DNA of 25,893 bases from Thraustochytrium sp. TN22 (lineage: Eukaryota; Sar; Bigyra; Thraustochytrida; Thraustochytriidae): the NCBI GenBank assembly GCA_013306675.1, contig JABLUY010000088.1:103086-128978 (forward strand), given 5' to 3'. The position numbers and the translations under genes are program-made. The notes under the pieces are model-generated. The model saw nothing but the letters and a program-made list of their open reading frames with translations, was not told the origin of the DNA and ran no database searches. Of the stretch, positions 1 through 7,806 are shown one piece after another. The number at the start of each line of letters is the position of its first letter. Position 1 is the stretch's first letter.

Positions 1-187
1 TCAGCTCAACGTGGAGCCACCTACTACGAATACCACGAGGTCGGTGTTAAAAAAAGGAAAATGCGTTTTCTTCTCTGAAGTGGCAGTAGTGTAGAAAATG
101 CGCAGATGCGTGGTCTCCAAAATTGATGTGTGCGGTCCGCTGGTTTGGTTAGCGCGCTTCGCTGACCATTCGACCGGCACAGGCTGA

Positions 188-1042
188 TCAAGTCAAAAAA
201 TCGCTCGCCGAATCGCAGGCGTGCTTGCCCAGCTCCGCCCAGTCGACTGAAGCAAAGAGAGGAAGCTCGCGCAGCGCGTCGACAGTTGCAACCCGCTCGG
301 CCGGCTCCCGGCAAAGCAGCATCTTGAGGGACACCTGCGTGGCGCTTGGGTTTACGCCCAGGCTAGCCTTTCCGTTGCTGTTGGAGTTGATGTTGCTGCT
401 CGGATACTTGATGGGGCGCTCGCAAATCTGAGCCATGGTCGTCGCCGGGCAGCTGCCATCGAACGGTAGGCAACCATAGATGAGCTCGTACAAGAGGACG
501 CCAAGACTCCACCAGTCCGCCTCGAAGCTGCTGCGCTGGCGGGCGAGCTTCTCCGGTGCGGCGTACTCCAGCGTCCCCTGCTCATCGCGATGACCCAGGT
601 TGCCCTCATCCTCGAGGACCGCTGCGCAGCCGAATCCGATGAGGCGAACATGGCCGGACGAGGTGAGACCAACGTTCTCTGGCTTGATGTCGCCGTGCAC
701 GACGCTGGCGCTGCGGAGGAAATCCAGGCCGAGCGCGATCTCCGCGCAGATGGCAATCGCCTTGCGCGGCGGGACCCCGACTTCGGTCATGAGCTCGTAC
801 AGATCGCCGCCCGCGCAGAACCCGAGACGCAGCGCGAGCGCCGCGGAGGGGTCCGGTGCATCGCAGCCAAGAAAGGCAACGACGAAGCGCCGACGATCGC
901 GCGACGACTCGAGCCGCGTGAAGACGCTGAGCTCGTTGGCAGCCCTCCCCGTGTTGCGAGAGCCCTTTTCAAAGACCTTCAGCACGGTCTTGGGCGAGTC
1001 CTTGAGGATCTTGGCAAAGTCGCCGTCTCGAATCAGCTCCAT
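188..1042 (-). CDS. AGC-like protein kinase domain protein, probable pseudokinase
   Basis: This 284-residue protein is little more than a kinase domain. Recognisable elements are the VAIK-type lysine (K22 in VLKVF), an alpha-C Glu candidate (E37), the catalytic loop HGDIKPEN (116-123), APE (162-164), DWWSLG (176-181) and the late Arg (R250). The DWWSLGVLLYEL and CLPF stretch looks AGC-like (PKA/PKG group). Two things are odd. The DFG motif reads GFG (136-138; codon GGA at 635-637), so the Mg-binding Asp is missing. The N-terminus is also too short for a normal glycine-rich loop. HRD is HGD, keeping the catalytic Asp. Loss of the DFG Asp usually abolishes or strongly weakens phosphotransfer, so a scaffold or allosteric role is plausible. 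The ATG at 1042 is favoured because an in-frame TAG lies upstream of it. An unseen 5' exon cannot be excluded. Substrates and partners are unknown. Confidence 0.82.
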   Translation of the reverse strand: MELIRDGDFAKILKDSPKTVLKVFEKGSRNTGRAANELSVFTRLESSRDRRRFVVAFLGCDAPDPSAALALRLGFCAGGDLYELMTEVGVPPRKAIAICAEIALGLDFLRSASVVHGDIKPENVGLTSSGHVRLIGFGCAAVLEDEGNLGHRDEQGTLEYAAPEKLARQRSSFEADWWSLGVLLYELIYGCLPFDGSCPATTMAQICERPIKYPSSNINSNSNGKASLGVNPSATQVSLKMLLCREPAERVATVDALRELPLFASVDWAELGKHACDSASDFLT

Positions 1043-1411
1043 GGTCTTGATTTGAGCCCGCCGTTCTCTAGCTTTAGCTTGCTATTTGATCGTCTGCCCT
1101 GAGGTTGAGCGTTTGAGAACTGCCGACGTCACGGGGATGCGACGCTGCTGCTTGAGTAGGTATCGCTTTCCCAATCCAGGCCGTATGTACTGCGCCTGCA
1201 GGCTCATCCGCGCTAGGAGTTTCCTTAGTGGTTGATACGACGTGACACGCGCCTGGGAGACGAAGTGTGTCGGAGGCCTGGCGGCACAGTCCCACGACCA
1301 GCACTCGCGCAAAAAAGGTCTTCGCGTCCGGCGCGGTGTAGCACATGAGTTGTGACCAAAGTATCCGTTACAACAAGCTATAGCTTCAACCTCCCTCCCC
1401 TATACCATGTA
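1043..1411. other. intergenic region upstream of the kinase gene
   Basis: This is presumably the promoter and 5' UTR of the leftward kinase gene. Short ORFs of 70-90 codons occur on the minus strand, but they have no recognisable motif and I do not call them genes. No RNA gene is apparent. Confidence 0.4.
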
Positions 1412-1911
1412 GCGCACGTTTCGCCCAGCGCGATGCAGCGCACACGACGGCCCCTACCATACCGAACACAGGCTGACTGCTCTGCTTCACCGCACTCGGC
1501 ACCGCGAAGCTAGCGCGCCCTGCGCATCCAGTGCCCCGCACGTGTCGCCCGCGCGATGCAGCGCGCACAACAGCCCCTACACAGTGTTGCCACACCAATA
1601 GCCTGGCGACACAGGCTGACTGCTATGCTTTTCTCCGCGCTTGACACCGCGACGCTAGCGCGCCCTATGCAGCGCACACAACAGCCCCTACACAGTGTTG
1701 CCGCACCAATAGCCTGGCGACACAGGCTGACTGCTATGCTTCTCCGCGCTTGACACCGCGAAGCTTGCTGCATCCAATGCCCCGCACGTGTCGCCCCGCG
1801 CGATACAGCGCGCGCACACGACACAGTGTTGCCCCGCCAGTGTAGCCTGGCGAGACAGGCTGACTGTTTGCTTCTTCGCGCTTGACACCGCGAAGCGATC
1901 GCGCCCAGCGC
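1412..1911. repeat. four imperfect ~120-bp tandem repeats (minisatellite)
   Basis: Four diverged units begin near 1412, 1538, 1667 and 1784. Each contains, in the same order, a GCACGTGTCGCCC-like start, a GCGCGATGCAGCGC block, CACAGTGTTGCC (not clear in unit 1), ACAGGCTGACTG, and CGCTTGACACCGCGAAGC (in unit 1 a variant around CACTCGGCACCGCGAAGC). Units 2 and 3 are the most alike. Small ORFs on both strands are by-products of the repeats. There are no terminal inverted repeats or transposase, so this is best described as a minisatellite-type array. Confidence 0.8.
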
Positions 1912-2420
1912 AGGATAGATTACCTGACCTTGTGATGAGCGCTCTCTCGCACGGCGACCATGTCGTACGCGGGGAAATGCGCCCGCCTCTTCGGTGCGGT
2001 AAAAATGCTTCTCTCCAGACCTGAGTCCTGACCTGGCTGGCGATAATCGCCTCGCAGGGTCTCGCTCACCTTTCTGACTTGATCAGCAACGGTTCCGCGC
2101 CCCGCGCACGTGCGCAGGCCACCGACCGACCTGGACTGGAGGCTCTTGGCGCTGCAAGCCGTGCTGACATTATATTGGCGCTGTTCCACTGCGGTGGCGC
2201 TGCGGCGCTGCGGTGCTGCAACATGTATTGCCAGTGGTGGCGCGGGTGCGGCGCTGCGGTGCAACATTTCCATCTCTCTTCCCTTTTTTTTCTGCAGTGC
2301 AATTTGTTCAACGGCTAGCGTCTCCAACAAGAGGGGACAGACTCGGAGCGTGACAGGCCCTCGTCGCGGGTCTCGCCCTCGTGCGGAGATCGATCGTTCA
2401 TCAAGCAGCAGCTCAGGAAA
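1912..2420. other. intergenic region upstream of the coiled-coil gene
   Basis: This is probably the promoter and 5' UTR of the gene at 2421. A local tandem pattern of GCGGTGGCGCTGCGG and GTGCTGCAACAT-like blocks occurs at about 2190-2265, followed by a T/C-rich run at about 2268-2293 (including eight consecutive T). I see no RNA gene and no convincing ORF. Confidence 0.35.
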
Positions 2421-3860
2421 ATGGTGCAAGGTTCAAGTGCGAGCCTGAGCGCCGGGCCGGATGCCCTGCGCAGCGTCCTGGCCATGGCGGAGGCCAGCCA
2501 AGCGCGCGAGCGCGAGGCTGCGCTTCGCTTGGATGCCGTGAAGCGCGCAGCGCAGCGCAACGTCAAGCGCTCCCGCGACCGGCTGCTGGCGCGCCAGGCC
2601 GAGCTCGAGGAGAAGGAACGCTGGCTCGAGCAGGAGGCCGCGGCGCGCGCCGAGGCGCTTGAGGCAGAGAACGCTGCGCTGCAGCTCGCGCTGCGCCGGA
2701 GCGAGGCGCACGCCGACGCCTTGCGCGTCCAGGTCGCCGACCTCCTGCGCAAGGCCTCCGTCAGGCACGAGGCTTCGCATGCGCGCGTGCTCGAGCTCGA
2801 AAGCGGGGTGCAAGCGCTCATTCAAAGCACCACGACGGCGCTCGAGAGGCCGCAGTCGCCCAGGGATCACACAACATCATGTGCTACGTGCGCGGCCAAG
2901 TCAGACACCATCTCAGAGCTGCGCGACATGCTTGACAAGTCGCGCACAGCACTACAAGATCGCTTGTGTGCACACACAGAGGCCGTCGCGGAGGTGCGAG
3001 AGCGCTGCAGGACATGGGACGAGGCAACCAAGAGCGCAATAGACGCTGCGGAGCCCAAGATTTCCCCAAGAAACCCACAGAACGAGCACGAGCTTGAGCA
3101 CGAGTTTGAGCATGAGCATGCGCTTGAAAACGAGCTTGACCTGGACCTGGACCTGGACCTGGAGCATGAGCACGAGCAACAAGAGGAGACAGAGTCGCTG
3201 CGCAGGTCTGAGACGCTCTTGCGAGGCATGCTAGAGGCGGAGCGCTCCGCCTTGGACCGGCTGCAAAAGCGCTTCGCCTCAGAGCAAGATGCATGGAGAC
3301 AAGACAAGGCCGCGCTCGAGGAGCGTCTCCGAGCGCAAGAAGACTTGCACAAGGAGGATCTCCGTCGACTCGAGCGATCTCGAAGCCATCGAGGCAAGGG
3401 CTGGGCCGGGCGGCCGGCGATGCACCGTCAGTCAACCAAGATGGTTGTTTCGCCCGCCGCGCGAGCCGCCCACGACACACTGCAAGAGACCCTCTCAGAG
3501 AAGACGGCACAAGATATTTTGCTCGCCGAGCTGCAGGTTCTTCGCAGTGAGCATGCTCGCTGTCGGAACGAAGCCCGTGCGCTCGAGCAGGAGAAGCATT
3601 GGCTGCGCATGGAGCGCGACGCGGTCGCGCAAGGCCTCTCGCGGCAGCAAGCGTGTGTACAGGATCAGCTGCACGCAGTCTCGTTGCTGCGCGAGTCACT
3701 CGAGCGCGCCGTTGCAGAGCGCTCCTCGCTTACCCATGAGACCGTCACGATTCTGGAGGAGATTAGGCAGTCCTTCCTCGCTGGCGTCGCGGCCCGCTTT
3801 CCCACGGCTCTGACCCTTATTACAAACAACAATGCACCAGAACATGCAGTGGAGCAATAG
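2421..3860 (+). CDS. long coiled-coil protein with His/Glu-Asp/Leu low-complexity tract
   Basis: This 479-residue protein is almost entirely charged helix. Heptad-like Glu/Arg/Leu/Ala segments span roughly 22-145, 160-205, 255-330 and 360-460. In the middle is a low-complexity acidic/His tract (221-256) with HE/EH dipeptides and four consecutive Asp-Leu repeats. A CxxC pair (C154, C157) is present, but no catalytic domain. The final ~20 residues are not coiled. The ATG at 2421 is the first in a long open frame. The stop lies only 47 bp from the stop of the convergent ARMC2-like gene, so the transcripts probably overlap at their 3' ends. A cytoskeletal, centrosomal or flagellar structural role would fit the composition and the neighbour, but I do not recognise a family. 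Confidence 0.75.
   Translation: MVQGSSASLSAGPDALRSVLAMAEASQAREREAALRLDAVKRAAQRNVKRSRDRLLARQAELEEKERWLEQEAAARAEALEAENAALQLALRRSEAHADALRVQVADLLRKASVRHEASHARVLELESGVQALIQSTTTALERPQSPRDHTTSCATCAAKSDTISELRDMLDKSRTALQDRLCAHTEAVAEVRERCRTWDEATKSAIDAAEPKISPRNPQNEHELEHEFEHEHALENELDLDLDLDLEHEHEQQEETESLRRSETLLRGMLEAERSALDRLQKRFASEQDAWRQDKAALEERLRAQEDLHKEDLRRLERSRSHRGKGWAGRPAMHRQSTKMVVSPAARAAHDTLQETLSEKTAQDILLAELQVLRSEHARCRNEARALEQEKHWLRMERDAVAQGLSRQQACVQDQLHAVSLLRESLERAVAERSSLTHETVTILEEIRQSFLAGVAARFPTALTLITNNNAPEHAVEQ
3076..3190 (+). repeat. in-frame low-complexity repeat (GAGCAT/GAGCAC and GACCTG units)
   Basis: Short degenerate hexamer units encode His-Glu and Glu-Leu pairs, followed by four GACCTG units encoding Asp-Leu. 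The tract lies inside the coiled-coil gene and stays in frame, so it is probably length-polymorphic. Confidence 0.8.
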
Positions 3861-3907
3861 AAACGAGATGTTCACCTTCTCCTTTTCCTTTAAAAATTGA
3901 CACGGGA

Positions 3908-6265
3908 TCAGTGCAGCATGTCTTGAAGCACACGGTGCAGACCTGTGCCCACCTGAAGAAAGTGTTCCAGTGCCGAATCCGCTGAGGCCCGGTCAGCATT
4001 TGACTCGATCTTTGACTCGGCGACAAGCTCCTCAGCGACCTCGAGGAGCTGCTCGAGCGTCTCGTGGAGCCTGGGTGCCGCATCGCGCAGGGCCTCGGAC
4101 GCATGGCAGAGCGCCAGATTGTGCAACACCATGCAGCAGCGCGCGGACAGCTCGGGGTCTGAGACGCCGGCCTGGCGAAGCCTTCCAACGAGCGCACCTA
4201 CACCGTCGAGACGGTCCAGCAAGTCGCAGGCCTCGACGTCCGCGGTCAGGTTTGTGAGGGCACCGCAAGCGGACAAAACGACTTCCCTGTCGCAGTGGCT
4301 CAGGAGCAGGACGACCGCCTCGGTGGCGCGCGTGTCGAGCATGCAGGCGCGCATCTTGGCGTCTCGCGAGAAGTTCGCGAGGGCCCGCATGGCCTCCTGC
4401 ACAGCCTCCACGTTCTCAGCAAAAAGGAAGGGGAGAAGGTCATGCAGGAGATCTTCGCTCCACAGACGCGAGGAGGTCTCTCCGCGTTCCTGCTCATAGT
4501 AGGTCAGGTTCGTGGCGCAGGCGACCAGATTGAGCGCCAGTTCCTCTCGCTTGCTCGAGGCCTGGGCCTCACCGTCTGCACAGCTCCTTCTCCTTTCACG
4601 GCCTTTCCGTCGCTTCTCGTCACCGCGATCATCCCCAGCTTCGCAGTCCCGAAGAACGGCATGCAACAGGCAGGCGATGTCGTCGCCGGCGGCGATCTCC
4701 TTCTGCACGAAGCTGCGCCCTGCGGCCGGGTAGATCGAGAGGTTCGCCACGAGTCGAACGAGCTTGATGAGGAGGTCCTCCTGATCCCTGCGCTCCTTGG
4801 GCGACGCGCTGAATTGTACTGGCGTCTCGTCGCGTAGCTTCATAAAGTGGCGCACGTGCTCAGAGAGCATCAGGGCGACTTCCACGGCACCTCGGCCTTG
4901 GAGCGCCGAGGACACGGCCATGCGAGCGTCCTCGGAGTCGGTGGTGAGGTTGCCGAGGGCAAAGCACAGCCGCACTGCAGCGGCGGTCTGCTGCGTGTGC
5001 TGGCGCACCAGCGCGCCGAGAATAGCTTCACAGTCGATGCCAGCACGCCCACGCACGGACACGGAAAGTCGCGAGAGGACTCGTGCGCAGTTGAGTACAA
5101 GGGGGCCATGGTCAGGGGCCAGCCAGAGGCACTCGCACACGCGCATGGCGATCGAGGCGGAGACAAACTGATGCAGAAGGCGTCTCTCATCGACCAGGGT
5201 CCGCAGCACAGCCGAGGCCTCGCTTGCAGTGCCGCATACCACGTCGCGCGAAGGCCCAGAACCGCCGCCGCTGCCGCTCGAGCCCTTCTCCTCGCTGTTT
5301 CGGCCCGGGGCGGGCGATTGACCACGCAGCACTGCCGCGGCTCCCTGCACAACGTCTGCAAGCACCCCAATGGCACCATATCCAGCCACAGCCCGGCGAT
5401 TTTCCTCGCTGTCGGAGCACACATTCTTGAGCGCGCAGACCACGAGCAGGAGAGCCTGCGCGGCTTGCGCGTCGTCGCTCATCGCGCGCGTGCACGCGGG
5501 AATCAGGAACTGCACGAAGCTCTCCAAGAGCCTTGTGGTGCGAAAGGCATCGTCCTGGGCCGCCTCGGTGGCGAGTTGGCTTATGGCGCGGGCCATGGTC
5601 TCCAGGCCTGCCGAGAATACGGTCACGACGCCCGGGACAGCGCACAGGCAGGCCAGAATGCGCGCGTAGAGCAGTCTCGTCTCGGTGGAACCTGGTGCGG
5701 CGGTACCCCTGCCAGACGCGCGATCCACAGTCTCCTCGACGCAGTCCTTCAACGTGTCGGTAATGAGAGCGGCTGCCCCCGCGTCTGAGCGTGCAAATGC
5801 GCAGACCTGGTCGACGTGGGACCAAACGGAGGGCGGTGGCGCACCGCTGGCATTGCTCGCGTCAAGGAGCGCGCTTCGAAAGTCCAGCAAGGCCTCGTGT
5901 CCGGTGGACGCCACCAGCGACGCCTGCGCTTCGTCTTTTTCTTCGTCGTCAGCGCACCAGACTTGGGCCAGCGACGCGCTCGCATCATCCAATGGTGCCT
6001 CTTCACCCCGCTTGCTCTCGCCGTCGGCCTCGATAGATGGTGACGCGCGTTCCTTGCCGAATTTCGTGCTGTTCGACAGGCTCCCCGCGACCGGGCTTCT
6101 CCTCCCTGCGTCTCGTGGCACCTCATCCCACTCCGAGGTATCCACCGCCGACCTTGCGCTCCGCGCCGGTGTGCTTGGCCTTGACGGCCGCAACAGTGAT
6201 GCGCGCGCGCGCGAGAGCACCGCCGAAGGCTGGCTCTGCGCGATGAGCTGCCGTAGGTCGCTCAT
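3908..6265 (-). CDS. armadillo-repeat protein, ARMC2-like
   Basis: This 785-residue protein starts with MSDLRQL. Its N-terminus carries an SRARASLLRPSRPSTP stretch that resembles the conserved N-terminal helix of ARMC2 (EARNALR...RPFTP in the animal protein, from memory). After a disordered acidic linker (~60-120) the rest is helical repeats of armadillo type, for example CALKNVCSD, ALGNLTTD, LVRLVANLS, CATNLTYYE, AMRALANFS and CGALTNLTAD. In animals and green algae ARMC2 is needed for axonemal radial-spoke delivery or assembly and for sperm and flagellar motility. The open frame extends further 5' to 6400, but that codon is TTG; the first ATG is at 6265, and the ARMC2-like homology begins just after it. 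The gene is convergent with the coiled-coil gene and divergent from the gene at 6674. The family call is good; ARMC2 orthology is likely rather than certain. Confidence 0.75.
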   Translation of the reverse strand: MSDLRQLIAQSQPSAVLSRARASLLRPSRPSTPARSARSAVDTSEWDEVPRDAGRRSPVAGSLSNSTKFGKERASPSIEADGESKRGEEAPLDDASASLAQVWCADDEEKDEAQASLVASTGHEALLDFRSALLDASNASGAPPPSVWSHVDQVCAFARSDAGAAALITDTLKDCVEETVDRASGRGTAAPGSTETRLLYARILACLCAVPGVVTVFSAGLETMARAISQLATEAAQDDAFRTTRLLESFVQFLIPACTRAMSDDAQAAQALLLVVCALKNVCSDSEENRRAVAGYGAIGVLADVVQGAAAVLRGQSPAPGRNSEEKGSSGSGGGSGPSRDVVCGTASEASAVLRTLVDERRLLHQFVSASIAMRVCECLWLAPDHGPLVLNCARVLSRLSVSVRGRAGIDCEAILGALVRQHTQQTAAAVRLCFALGNLTTDSEDARMAVSSALQGRGAVEVALMLSEHVRHFMKLRDETPVQFSASPKERRDQEDLLIKLVRLVANLSIYPAAGRSFVQKEIAAGDDIACLLHAVLRDCEAGDDRGDEKRRKGRERRRSCADGEAQASSKREELALNLVACATNLTYYEQERGETSSRLWSEDLLHDLLPFLFAENVEAVQEAMRALANFSRDAKMRACMLDTRATEAVVLLLSHCDREVVLSACGALTNLTADVEACDLLDRLDGVGALVGRLRQAGVSDPELSARCCMVLHNLALCHASEALRDAAPRLHETLEQLLEVAEELVAESKIESNADRASADSALEHFLQVGTGLHRVLQDMLH

Positions 6266-6673
6266 GGCGCTTCCACCGCTTCCGCCGCCGCCGTCCGAGC
6301 TGTCGTTGCCGCCGCCGCTCTGGCCGCCGCTCTGGCCGCCGCGCCGCGCCGCGCCGCGCCGCGCGCGCGCGCGGGTGTGCCGCCGGCGACTCTGGTTCAA
6401 CTACTTCTGACAGTGAAGAACAGAGTTCGAGTTCTGGGTTCTGGGCGGAGATGGTGGACTCAACGCCGCGTAACGGCAAGGGCGCGATGGCGGCCACTGG
6501 CACTGCACTGCACTGCACTGCATTGCACTGCCATTTAGACAGAATCCGGCCTGCGCTCGGAGTCCGAGCTTCAGTCGCGCAGACCTGCTCGGCACGCGGG
6601 CCATGCACGGCGCGGCGCGCTCGCGCGGCGTCTAGCGAGCCCAGCCCGGGCCCGGGCCGGCCCACGCCGGATC
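6266..6673. promoter_or_regulatory. divergent spacer between ARMC2-like and longin-like genes
   Basis: About 408 bp separate the two start codons, so this is a candidate bidirectional promoter. It contains GCGCGC-rich DNA (6345-6375), the 10-mer CTGACAGTGA at 6407-6416, and a CACTG pentamer array at about 6495-6531. No TATA box is evident. The promoter role is inferred only from gene orientation. Confidence 0.4.
6495..6531. repeat. CACTG/GCACT pentanucleotide microsatellite
   Basis: About six nearly perfect tandem copies of the pentamer CACTG lie in the divergent spacer, with one CATTG variant. Confidence 0.8.
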
Positions 6674-7705
6674 ATGTGGCTCGCGTTGGCCGTCCTGACG
6701 CCGGGCGGCGGCCTGCTGGCGCAGGCGACGCGGAGGCCCGCCGGAGCGGCCTGGGCTGACGGCCGTGCTGCGCGCCTCGCCGCCTGCCTCGCAGCAGCGG
6801 AGCCGGAGAAGTCCGCCGAGGCGGCGGCGCAGGACGCGGACGTCGCGGAGCTCGCGTTGCGAGGCGGCGACACGGTCTTCGTGGCGCGAGGGCACGTGCA
6901 GGACCACGCGCTCCTTGTGGCGCTCGTGTACCGTGAGGGCGAGGATCCTCGAGCCGAACAGGAGGGCGCCAGCAGTAGCGAGGTTTTGCAAGCGCGCATG
7001 GAGGCCGCATTGCTCGGCGCGCGCGTGCTGGCAGAGCTGCGTGTGGCCGTGCGGGAAAACCCGGCGGTGCGCGCGGCCTTTCAGAACGCAGCTGATGCCG
7101 AGGCGTCGCGGCAGGCCACGCAGACCGACGCCTACGACTTTGCGAGCGCCATGGATGAAGGAGCGGGGGCCAGGACTGCCTCACGCCTTGCCTTCTTCGA
7201 GGACCGGGCGCTGACCCGGTTCTTGCGCTCCGCCATGCCGGCGCTCACGCAGCTTTCGACGCGTTACGGCTGCCACGGCTGCTTCATGCTCGCCAGTGAG
7301 ACGGAGCGCGGCGTAAAGGTGCTGTACTCGCGCGGGCCGACCGCCAGGGGCGGCAGCGGAGGAAAGAAAACAGAACTCGCGCGCCTCTTCGCCGCATCCT
7401 GCCGCGCCGGCAACGTTGACCTCCTGCGCGAGGCCGAGAACGACGCGTGGAGGGTCCTGATACGGGCCCAAGAAGCCGGCGCTGTCCACGTGGGGGGCGA
7501 GGTATTTCACGTGCATCCGGGCCCCGGCTGGACGCTCGTGGCTCTCGCGCAGCCAAGCGGGTCCCTGGACGGACGTCTCACGCAGCTCCCTGCGGGCCTC
7601 GTGGAGGGGCTGGTCACGGAGCTGCGCGCCGGAAGCGCCCAGGCAGCGGGCGCTAGTGTCAAGGTTTCCGGGCCTGTGCGCCAGGAAGCAGACGCCGGGG
7701 TCTGA
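6674..7705 (+). CDS. uncharacterised protein, possible double longin-fold (Fuzzy-like)
   Basis: This 343-residue protein has no catalytic motif that I recognise. Its pattern suggests two alpha/beta modules. The first (~1-130) has a strand pair (WLALAVLTPGGGLLAQA), a helix, strands (DTVFVARG, HALLVALVY) and a long helix (ARMEAALLGARVLAELRVAV). The second (~175-330) starts with a helix (RFLRSAMPALTQLS), then strands (GCFMLAS, VKVLYSRG), a helix (KTELARLFAASC), strands (WRVLIRAQ, GWTLVALAQ) and a C-terminal helix. This order, and a loose match of the helix after strand 5, recalls longin domains of Fuzzy, a CPLANE ciliogenesis protein, or Mon1/Ccz1-type trafficking proteins. The match is weak and from memory. 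Head-to-head placement with an ARMC2-like gene makes a ciliary role attractive but unproven. The ATG at 6674 opens the frame. Confidence 0.6.
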   Translation: MWLALAVLTPGGGLLAQATRRPAGAAWADGRAARLAACLAAAEPEKSAEAAAQDADVAELALRGGDTVFVARGHVQDHALLVALVYREGEDPRAEQEGASSSEVLQARMEAALLGARVLAELRVAVRENPAVRAAFQNAADAEASRQATQTDAYDFASAMDEGAGARTASRLAFFEDRALTRFLRSAMPALTQLSTRYGCHGCFMLASETERGVKVLYSRGPTARGGSGGKKTELARLFAASCRAGNVDLLREAENDAWRVLIRAQEAGAVHVGGEVFHVHPGPGWTLVALAQPSGSLDGRLTQLPAGLVEGLVTELRAGSAQAAGASVKVSGPVRQEADAGV

Positions 7706-7806
7706 CTGCGAAGGAGAACTTGAAGGAAGAAAGGAGGCCGCCTGGCCAAGGGGAGAAGAAGCTAACGTTGACTCAACAACTCACTCACGCGCGGTGTTTG
7801 TACTAC

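Noticed and set aside
1386-1888. Small ORFs within the repeat array
   Set aside because: They arise from the repeat units themselves on both strands, and their predicted peptides are just the repeated unit translated.
6266-6400. Start of the ARMC2-like protein at 6400
   Set aside because: The codon there is TTG, not ATG, and the extra 45 residues are Arg/Gly low-complexity. The ATG at 6265 fits better.
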